Below are positions 1 through 5,359 of a DNA stretch of 5,807 nt, piece after piece. How positions within the stretch are numbered: position 1 is the stretch's first letter; the number at the start of each line of letters is the position of its first letter. The translations under genes and the position numbers were made by a program. The stretch is from contig JAQICW010000148.1 in the NCBI GenBank assembly GCA_027858355.1, forward strand, positions 1-5,807. Reading direction: 5' to 3'. A model generated the notes under the pieces. That model saw only the letters and a program-made list of their open reading frames with translations, searched no databases and was not told the origin of the DNA. The stretch is from Desulfobacula sp. (GTDB lineage Bacteria; Desulfobacterota; Desulfobacteria; Desulfobacterales; Desulfobacteraceae).

Positions 1-531
1 GAAATTGGTAGACCAGATTATGCAACCCGGGTCAGAATATTAAAAAAGAAATCCAAAATTTTTGGATATGACATTCCCAATCAGGTAACTGAGTACATTG
101 CCCAGGAATTGTGTGATGATGTCCGGCAACTTGAAAGCGGTTTGTTTGGTGTGGCTGCAAAAGGTCATTTAATGGGGTATAATATTGATATTGAGCTGGC
201 AAAAAGTGTTCTGGCTAATATTACAAAAGCAAAAAAACGAATTACGGTTGAATCTATTAAAAAAATGGTTTGTAAAGAATTTTCAATTACAGAAATAGAT
301 ATTATGTCTGCCTCCAGAAAAAATAGAATTGTCAAGCCAAGGCAAATGGCTATTTTTCTTTCCAGAAAATATACGGATCAGCCGATAAAAAAAATTGGTA
401 ATAGTTATAATAAATATCATGCAACTGCCATATATGCCATCAATGCAGTAGAAAGAGAATTAAAGCAAAAAAGCGTTATTTGTGAACAAATAAAGTATCT
501 TTCAAAAAAAATCGAATCAGGAAAACTTTAA
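1..531 (+). CDS. dnaA: Chromosomal replication initiator DnaA (or DnaA paralogue), C-terminal part, 5' end missing
   Basis: DnaA is an AAA+ ATPase that binds DnaA boxes at oriC, melts the origin and helps load DnaB. The reading frame is open from base 1, so the Walker motifs lie outside the window; 176 codons are visible. The first ~75 codons are the end of the AAA+ domain, with the box RPDYATRVRIL (compare the family pattern P-x-x-x-T-R-x-x-I-L) and the sensor II helix DVRQLESGL, whose Arg (nt 124-126) is the usual ATP-sensing residue. Domain IV follows from about nt 240, with the helix-turn-helix region KPRQMAIFLSRKYTD and the signature stretch IGNSYNKYHATAIYAINAVE. Residues matching E. coli R399, R407, Q408, H434 and T436 are kept. 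D433 is replaced by Tyr and T435 by Ala, and one residue is missing where E. coli has GG. The family is certain. Whether this is the main initiator or a second DnaA-like protein cannot be told from the fragment. Confidence 0.93.
   Translation, partial: EIGRPDYATRVRILKKKSKIFGYDIPNQVTEYIAQELCDDVRQLESGLFGVAAKGHLMGYNIDIELAKSVLANITKAKKRITVESIKKMVCKEFSITEIDIMSASRKNRIVKPRQMAIFLSRKYTDQPIKKIGNSYNKYHATAIYAINAVERELKQKSVICEQIKYLSKKIESGKL
519..531 (+). promoter_or_regulatory. Shine-Dalgarno of glcD inside the end of dnaA, stop/start abutment
   Basis: AGGAAA at 519-524 lies 7 nt before the ATG at 532. The dnaA stop TAA (529-531) directly touches that ATG. This supports the chosen glcD start and suggests translational coupling between the two genes. 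Confidence 0.7.
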
Positions 532-1911
532 ATGGGACTTTCCAATTCTCTTTACAGGCATCTTCAAAAAATATCGGGAAAATCATACGTAACAAGAGAA
601 AAAGAAGAATTGTTGTGTTATTCCTATGATGCAACAGGTGCCTCTTTTCTTCCTGATGCAATTATATTTCCAGGCTCGGAAAATGAAGTTGCCCGGATTT
701 TAAGACTGGCTTCAAAAGAAAAATTGATTGTGGTACCTCGTGGAGCCGGTTCTGGAATGACGGGTGGGTCTGTGCCGGTCAAAGGGGGCCTTGTAATAGT
801 CACAAGCCGCATGAACAAAATTTTTGATATTGATGAAAATAATTTTTTAGTGAGAGTACAGCCCGGTGTTATTGTTTCAGATATTCACAAAAGCGTAGAA
901 GAAAAAGGTTTGTTTTATCCACCTGATCCCGCAAGTTCATCCGTTTGTACCATTGGGGGAAATATTGGTGAGTGCGCAGGAGGACCAAGGGCTGTAAAAT
1001 ACGGGGTGACACGGGATTATGTCCTGGGATTAAGAGCAGTACTGCCGTCAGGAGAAATTATTAAAACAGGGGTTTCCACAGCAAAAGGGGTTGCCGGGTA
1101 TGACTTGACGAGATTGATTGTGGGGTCTGAAGGCACATTGGCAGTGGTCACTGAAATTACTTTAAAGCTATTGCCCAAGCCTGAAACCATTAAAACAATG
1201 GCTGTTTTTTTTGACAGCTTGCAAAAGGCTGCCCAAACCGTATCCCGTATCATGAAGGAGGCCACTGTCCCAAGGTGTGTTGAATATTTGGATGAAGCCT
1301 GTCTTGACCTTGTAAAAGACTCTCTTAGCTTTGATTTGCCTGAAGGCATTAAAGCCATGTTGATCCTGGAGCTGGATGGAGATCTCAACATGGTTGAAAA
1401 AGATGCTGAAAATATAAAAAAACTCTGCTTTTCCTATGATGCACTGGATGTGTTAGTTGCAAAAGATCAAACCCAGGCACAAAAATTATGGGATGCCAGA
1501 AAAGCTTTGTCTCCTGTGCTGTATAAAATTGCAACAAATAAAATTAACGAAGATATTGTTGTTCCCATAGATAAAATTCCTGATATGGTTCGAGTAATTC
1601 AAGAAATACAAAAGACGTCGGGTTTAAAAGTGGTCAGTTTTGGCCATGCAGGCGATGGAAATATTCATTGCAATATCATGTATAACAAAGCAGATGGCGA
1701 TGAGTCAGAAAGGGCAGAAAAGGCTGTTGATGAGCTTTTTAATGCCACATTAAGCTTAGGGGGGACCATTACTGGAGAACACGGTGTCGGTATGACCAAA
1801 CTCGAATACCTGCCCCGGGAAATCGGTGTAATACAAATTGAACTTATGAAAGGGATTAAAAAGGTATTTGATCCTCAGAATATATTAAATCCCGGCAAGA
1901 TTTTTCACTGA
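532..1911 (+). CDS. glcD: FAD-linked oxidase, GlcD / D-lactate dehydrogenase family
   Basis: A 459-residue flavoprotein predicted to oxidise an alpha-hydroxyacid such as glycolate or D-lactate and pass the electrons to a partner or quinone. The N-terminal PCMH-type FAD-binding domain shows PRGAGSGMTGGSVP (69-82), PPDPASSSVCTIGGNIGE (130-147) and GVAGYDLTRLIVGSEGTL (186-203). The C-terminal FAD-oxidase domain shows WDARKALSP (320-328), the metal-site motif GHAGDGNIH (371-379), GEHGVG (415-420) and the usual ending FDPQNILNPGKIF. The length is normal for GlcD. There is no fused Fe-S module (no CxxCxxC motifs) and no GlcE or GlcF gene in the window, so its electron acceptor is unknown. It begins at the base after the dnaA stop codon, with its own Shine-Dalgarno, so the two are probably co-transcribed. 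No signal peptide or membrane segment is seen, so it is likely cytoplasmic or peripheral. The family is certain; the substrate is inferred only broadly. Confidence 0.93.
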   Translation: MGLSNSLYRHLQKISGKSYVTREKEELLCYSYDATGASFLPDAIIFPGSENEVARILRLASKEKLIVVPRGAGSGMTGGSVPVKGGLVIVTSRMNKIFDIDENNFLVRVQPGVIVSDIHKSVEEKGLFYPPDPASSSVCTIGGNIGECAGGPRAVKYGVTRDYVLGLRAVLPSGEIIKTGVSTAKGVAGYDLTRLIVGSEGTLAVVTEITLKLLPKPETIKTMAVFFDSLQKAAQTVSRIMKEATVPRCVEYLDEACLDLVKDSLSFDLPEGIKAMLILELDGDLNMVEKDAENIKKLCFSYDALDVLVAKDQTQAQKLWDARKALSPVLYKIATNKINEDIVVPIDKIPDMVRVIQEIQKTSGLKVVSFGHAGDGNIHCNIMYNKADGDESERAEKAVDELFNATLSLGGTITGEHGVGMTKLEYLPREIGVIQIELMKGIKKVFDPQNILNPGKIFH

Positions 1912-1944
1912 ATAGAAAACTGAATAGAAAACTGAATAGAAAAA
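1909..1944 (+). repeat. Three tandem 12-bp units beginning at the glcD stop codon
   Basis: TGAATAGAAAAC occurs at 1909-1920 and 1921-1932, then TGAATAGAAAAA at 1933-1944. Because the unit is 12 bp and starts with the stop codon, glcD ends with three in-frame TGA codons spaced 12 nt apart. It looks like recent slippage duplication of the gene end. Confidence 0.9.
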
Positions 1945-1999
1945 AGAAAAACACAAAAGCATCTGAATTTTCACATTTTTGATATTCCAAACAAGAAAA

Positions 2000-2221
2000 T
2001 CATTGGAGTTTTATTGCATATTGGTTGTGGATTAATAGTTTTTCCAAAACATCAATTTTTGGATTTTTATTATGCATGATGCAACATCGTATAGATATTG
2101 AGCAATATTTTGAGCAGAGCCTGTTCTTTTTATTAAATTCTCCAAAACAATCAGGCATGTCCATGGAGTCCTTTTTAAACAAATTATCGTTAAGAATCTG
2201 GCCCAGTTGTTTTATTTCCAT
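2000..2221 (-). CDS. Probable small cysteine-rich protein (73 aa), unknown function
   Basis: A 73-residue reading frame starting with ATG at 2221. It is hydrophilic, with no signal peptide or membrane segment. The centre carries PDCFGEFNKKNRLC followed by SKYCSISIRCC, giving C25-x10-C36-x3-C40-x5-C46 plus C47. A C-F-G-x-[FY] element followed by regularly spaced cysteines recalls small zinc- or iron-binding knuckles seen in short proteins of sulfate reducers and phages, but I cannot name the family and propose no function. A GGA triplet lies 6 nt before the ATG, a weak Shine-Dalgarno. It sits 76 bp downstream of hflX on the same strand, so it may be the last gene of the dnaB-hflX unit or have its own promoter (2283-2255). 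The opposite strand is also open (2025-2234), but that translation lacks any recognisable pattern. Confidence 0.6.
   Translation of the reverse strand: MEIKQLGQILNDNLFKKDSMDMPDCFGEFNKKNRLCSKYCSISIRCCIMHNKNPKIDVLEKLLIHNQYAIKLQ
2043..2070 (+). terminator. Weak candidate terminator for the dnaA-glcD transcript
   Basis: TCCAAAA (2043-2049) can pair with TTTTGGA (2057-2063) around a 7-nt loop, followed by five Ts and then AT (2064-2070). The stem is only 7 bp with two G-C pairs, so it would be weak, and it lies inside the opposing small gene. It is the best + strand candidate seen after glcD. Confidence 0.25.
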
Positions 2222-2254
2222 TGTTATTCCATAATATAAATTATTTTTTTTGTT

Positions 2255-2283
2255 TATTTAGAGTAAAAAAATCTATTGGTCAA
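2255..2283 (-). promoter_or_regulatory. Possible sigma70-type promoter for the small cysteine-rich gene
   Basis: On the - strand, TTGACC (2283-2278, 5 of 6 to the -35 consensus) is followed after 17 bp by TAAATA (2260-2255, only 3 of 6 to the -10). The spacing is ideal and a start near 2248 would give a leader of about 27 nt before the ATG at 2221. The weak -10 and high A+T content make this tentative. Confidence 0.3.
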
Positions 2284-2297
2284 CATTTAATTTTTTT

Positions 2298-3920
2298 TTA
2301 TATGGAAACCATTGATTCTAATTTTTCAACCAATGGTTTCAGAGTTTGCTTTTGAGTGGCGCAAATAAGAACCCCCTGGTTTAATAGCCATTTATTATCA
2401 AAAGAATCAAGATCAACCCTGTCTATTTTGTTAAATACATAGAGGGTAGGGATAGCATCTAATTTTAAATCTTTAAGAATTTTTTCAACAGAGTCTTTTT
2501 GCTGCTGATACCGGGGATTACTGATATCTATCACATGGAGGATAATATCTGCATCCGTCAGTTCTTCCAAGGTGGCATGGAATGCTTCCATTAAATCTTT
2601 TGGAAGGTTTCGGATAAATCCGACCGTATCTGTGATAATGACTTCCGTATCCCTTGGAAATCTTAAACGTCTGCTGGAAGGGTCAAGGGTTGCAAACAGA
2701 CGATTGACTGCCATGATCTTACTTTGGGTCAAGGTATTCAAAAGTGTTGATTTGCCAACATTTGTATAACCAACAATTGAGATAATGGGTAAATCCTTTC
2801 TTTTACGTCTGGATTTTTGTTGGTGCCGTTGTTTGCGGATTTTGCCAATTTCCTTTTTTAACCGGTTAATCCTTTCATTGACCCGCCGTCGGTTGATTTC
2901 AAGTTTTGTTTCACCAGGCCCTCTGCCACCTATTCCACCTGTCAATCTTGACATGGCAGTGTTTTTGGTGATCAATCGTGGTAAGAGATATTCCATCTGG
3001 GCAAGTTCCACCTGAAATTTACCTTCCCTTGACTTTGCCTGTTTGGCAAAGATATCCAGGATCAGTTGAGTCCGGTCAATGACCTTCATTTCAACAAAAT
3101 CAGTAATGGAACGAATCTGGGATGACGAGAGTTCCCTGTCAAACACCAGCAGGGTGGCATACTTTTGAATCGCCTGAATGATCAGGCTTGAAAGTTTTCC
3201 TTTACCCACCACAAATTTTGGATCAATGGTTTTTCTTCTTTGGACGGCAGTACCAATCACATTGATACGACTTGTTTTGCAAAGCTCTTTAAGTTCTTCA
3301 ATGGAGGCATAAGCGTCTTTTGGATCTGAAGTCGTTGCATTGATTAAAAATGCGGTTTCTCTGCCTGATTCAGGTTTGTATAAAGAATTTTTTCTCGTCA
3401 GCTCAGATTCAAGTGCCAGAATTTGAGACAGGCAATCAATATTTAGTTTTTGAACTGTGCTGGGTTCGAGAACCTGGTATGGATCTGAATCCTCATCCGG
3501 GAGAATATGTCCTGAGTAAACTATTCCTGGTTTACCATCCTGTGAAATGCAAATAGCCGTGATATAATCCAACCGCAAGAGTGCAAGGTCTGTTAAATCA
3601 TCCCTTGTCAGGGGCTCGTCTTTTAAATGGGTATGAAAAAGGCGAAGGCCTTTTAGTTTGCCGGGAAGGGCCATATATCCTGAAGTGATGGGAATGACAA
3701 TTTTGTGGGACTCTCCGACAATCACATAGATGATAGTACCGTTCCGATCAATGAGCACACCGATCTGCCGCCTTATATCATGGGATAGTTCAACTAAAAG
3801 CCGGGCAAGTTCAGGGTCAATAATATACTGGGGTGGAGTGCCGTAGTCATATAGATTCTCTATTCTTTTGATCTGGGTGTTTCTCAGGCCGGAAGTGTTA
3901 CCATACAATTTTTTCTTCAT
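2298..3920 (-). CDS. hflX: Ribosome-splitting GTPase HflX with a long N-terminal extension
   Basis: HflX is a GTPase that binds the 50S subunit and splits stalled or stressed ribosomes. This copy has 540 residues against roughly 430 in E. coli. Residues 1-185 are an extension ahead of the standard N-terminal domain, which begins near AFLINATTSDPKDAY (190-204) and includes DPKFVVGKGKLSSL (233-246). The family hallmark GGRGPGETKLE is at 331-341, followed by a basic helical linker (342-375). The G domain shows G1 GYTNVGKST (384-392), G2 around ATLDP (410-414), G3 DTVGF (431-435, hydrophobic in place of the usual Gln, as expected for HflX) and G4 NKID (497-500). The expected G5 region reads ICATQ (519-523), and the protein stops 17 residues later, so the C-terminal domain of E. 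coli HflX is absent. The ATG at 3920 has AGGA 6 nt upstream. It overlaps the dnaB stop as ATGA, implying translational coupling. Confidence 0.95.
   Translation of the reverse strand: MKKKLYGNTSGLRNTQIKRIENLYDYGTPPQYIIDPELARLLVELSHDIRRQIGVLIDRNGTIIYVIVGESHKIVIPITSGYMALPGKLKGLRLFHTHLKDEPLTRDDLTDLALLRLDYITAICISQDGKPGIVYSGHILPDEDSDPYQVLEPSTVQKLNIDCLSQILALESELTRKNSLYKPESGRETAFLINATTSDPKDAYASIEELKELCKTSRINVIGTAVQRRKTIDPKFVVGKGKLSSLIIQAIQKYATLLVFDRELSSSQIRSITDFVEMKVIDRTQLILDIFAKQAKSREGKFQVELAQMEYLLPRLITKNTAMSRLTGGIGGRGPGETKLEINRRRVNERINRLKKEIGKIRKQRHQQKSRRKRKDLPIISIVGYTNVGKSTLLNTLTQSKIMAVNRLFATLDPSSRRLRFPRDTEVIITDTVGFIRNLPKDLMEAFHATLEELTDADIILHVIDISNPRYQQQKDSVEKILKDLKLDAIPTLYVFNKIDRVDLDSFDNKWLLNQGVLICATQKQTLKPLVEKLESMVSI
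2305..2340 (-). repeat. 10-bp perfect inverted repeat in the last codons of hflX
   Basis: GAAACCATTG (2305-2314) and CAATGGTTTC (2331-2340) form a perfect 10-bp stem with a 16-nt loop, just inside the hflX stop codon (2300-2298). In the hflX mRNA direction it is followed by an A run rather than a U run, so it is not a standard intrinsic terminator. It may be a 3' stabilising hairpin or chance. Confidence 0.5.
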
Positions 3921-5296
3921 TCAAATTCCTGGTATGAATCCGGAGCAAGTTCTTCAAAACGTGTAAATTGACCAATAAAATGCATAAAAGCAGTGCCTGT
4001 AGCACCGTTTCTGTTTTTAGCAACGATAATTTCAGCAGTCCCTTTTTTAGGATTATCCGGCTCTTTATTGTAGACCTCATCCCTGTAGATGAATGCAACA
4101 ATATCAGCATCCTGCTCAAGAGCACCTGACTCACGAAGATCAGACAGCATGGGACGTTTATCAGAACGTTGTTCCAGCATACGATTCAGCTGGGATAAAG
4201 CAATAATCGGAACATCCAGTTCTTTGGCAAGCGCTTTTAAAGATCTTGATATTTCAGCAATTTCAAGGTCTCTTCGATCCGTCCTGAACGGGGGTTTCAT
4301 GAGTTGAAGGTAATCCACGATAATCAGGCCAAGCTCATTATTTCTTTGATAAAGCTTTCTTGCTTTTGCTCTTATTTCCATTGCAGTAATGTTGGGCGAG
4401 TCATCAATAAAAATTGGCAATTCATTTAAAATACCAGCTGCATCAGTTGCATTTTGCCAGTCTTCCTGGCTTATAAAGCCTGTTCTAAGCCTGTTTGAAT
4501 CTATGCGGGCCTCCGAGGTAAGCAGTCTCATGGAAAGCTGTTCATTGGACATTTCCAAAGAGAAAACAGCAACAGGTTTACGTTCATTAAGGGCAACATT
4601 TCTGGCAATATTTAACGCAAAGGCAGTTTTTCCCATGCTGGGTCTTGCTGCCAGAATAATCAAATCAGATTTTTGCAATCCAGATGTAATCTGGTTTAAT
4701 CTTGGATATCCTGAGGATATGCCGGAAAGTCCACCATCTTTTCCCTGTTGCTCTTCAAGTTTATCAATATTTAAATTGATCAATTCTCCCAGGCTTTGAA
4801 AGGAAGTGCCTGATTTTTTTTCTGAAATATTAAAAATAGAGCTTTCTGCAAAATCAATAATATCTTCAAAATCACCTTTGTCTTTCAGGCATCTTTCAAT
4901 AATGTCAGATGAGGCTGTTATCAATTGTCTTAATGAGGCCTTGCCTTTAATGATTTTGGCATAATGGACGGCATTTACAGCAATGGGAGCTGCATCGGAA
5001 ATGGCTGCAAGAAATGCGGCCCCACCGATACTTTCAAGCTCACCTTTTTCTTTTAGTCGATTGGCAACTGTGACAAGATCTGCAGGCTCTTCTTTAGTGG
5101 CAAGTTCGACAATTACCTTGAATATTTTTTTATGTGCGCCTTTGTAGAAGTCCTCATAGGATAGAATATCTATAATATCAAGAAGGCTGTCGTTGTTAAT
5201 AAATATGGCACTTAAAATTGATTCTTCCGCATCAATATCATGGGGAGGCGTTTTACTTAAGAGGGGGTCTTGAGATATGTTGTTTTTTTTCAGCAC
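3917..5296 (-). CDS. dnaB: Replicative DNA helicase DnaB
   Basis: DnaB is the hexameric 5'-3' helicase that unwinds DNA at the replication fork and recruits primase. All 459 residues are present, the usual length. The N-terminal primase-binding domain begins at PPHDIDAEESILSAI (17-31). The RecA-like C-terminal domain shows Walker A ARPSMGKTA (217-225), the catalytic Glu in FSLEMS (E248), Walker B LIIVDYLQLM (324-333), the H4 motif ALSQLNR (366-372), the DLRESGALEQDAD box (386-398) and the arginine-finger hairpin AKNRNGATG (426-434). No intein or insertion is seen. The start is taken as GTG (5296-5294), because the conserved N terminus needs it and an in-frame TAA lies only three codons upstream. 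No Shine-Dalgarno is visible before it, and a strong hairpin ends 13 nt upstream. The stop overlaps the hflX ATG. Confidence 0.96.
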   Translation of the reverse strand: MLKKNNISQDPLLSKTPPHDIDAEESILSAIFINNDSLLDIIDILSYEDFYKGAHKKIFKVIVELATKEEPADLVTVANRLKEKGELESIGGAAFLAAISDAAPIAVNAVHYAKIIKGKASLRQLITASSDIIERCLKDKGDFEDIIDFAESSIFNISEKKSGTSFQSLGELINLNIDKLEEQQGKDGGLSGISSGYPRLNQITSGLQKSDLIILAARPSMGKTAFALNIARNVALNERKPVAVFSLEMSNEQLSMRLLTSEARIDSNRLRTGFISQEDWQNATDAAGILNELPIFIDDSPNITAMEIRAKARKLYQRNNELGLIIVDYLQLMKPPFRTDRRDLEIAEISRSLKALAKELDVPIIALSQLNRMLEQRSDKRPMLSDLRESGALEQDADIVAFIYRDEVYNKEPDNPKKGTAEIIVAKNRNGATGTAFMHFIGQFTRFEELAPDSYQEFE

Positions 5297-5305
5297 AAGA
5301 TAATT

Positions 5306-5359
5306 TTAAAAAATACATCCGGGAAAATTTAACCATCTTCCCGGATGTATTTTAAACAT
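5306..5359 (-). CDS. Possible 17-codon leader mini-ORF between rplI and dnaB
   Basis: The ATG at 5359-5357 overlaps the last base of the rplI stop codon (TAATG) and is preceded by AGGA at 5 nt spacing. The frame encodes MFKIHPGRWLNFPGCIF and stops at TAA (5308-5306), three codons before and in the same frame as the dnaB GTG. It runs through the whole terminator hairpin (5353-5310). No codon is enriched in the way classical amino-acid attenuators show. An open frame of this length is common by chance, and the Shine-Dalgarno-like bases also encode the end of rplI, so this is tentative. Confidence 0.25.
   Translation of the reverse strand: MFKIHPGRWLNFPGCIF
5310..5353 (-). terminator. Strong rho-independent-type hairpin between rplI and dnaB
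   Basis: AAAATACATCCGGGAA (5310-5325) and TTCCCGGATGTATTTT (5338-5353) form a perfect 16-bp stem with a 12-nt loop. In the - strand direction the 3' arm runs into six Ts, giving the usual U tract, and the hairpin starts just after the rplI stop codon. This would terminate the ribosomal-protein transcript. The arms are symmetrical, but in the + direction the T run is only four long. Confidence 0.85.

Larger units (their letters stand above)
1912..2297. other. 386-bp A+T-rich region between the convergent glcD and hflX genes
   Basis: This stretch holds most of the 12-bp tandem repeats, a probable small cysteine-rich gene on the - strand (2221-2000), a weak AT-rich hairpin with a T run on the + strand (2043-2070) and a possible - strand promoter (2283-2255). 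Only one near DnaA-box match is present (2026-2034), so it does not look like an origin. Nothing else stands out apart from long A and T runs around 2240-2300. Confidence 0.6.

Noticed and set aside
109..111. TTG as a start for the first + strand gene
   Set aside because: The same frame is open back to base 1 and the upstream codons encode conserved DnaA sequence, so this is an internal Leu.
2026..2034. TGTGGATTA, one mismatch from a DnaA box, near dnaA
   Set aside because: It is a single near-match inside the probable small gene. No cluster of boxes or AT-rich unwinding element was seen, so an origin is not supported.
2025..2234. 69-codon open frame on the + strand opposite the small cysteine-rich gene
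   Set aside because: Its translation has no recognisable pattern and mirrors the better-supported - strand frame. It also spans the candidate terminator of glcD.
2263..2300. A-run and T-run pairing as a terminator for either strand
   Set aside because: The possible stem is A-T only with a long loop, too weak to count. It reflects base composition.
4389..4799. 136-codon + strand open frame inside dnaB, and other long frames inside hflX and glcD
   Set aside because: They lie wholly antisense to, or out of frame with, genes bearing clear catalytic motifs, and their translations resemble nothing known.
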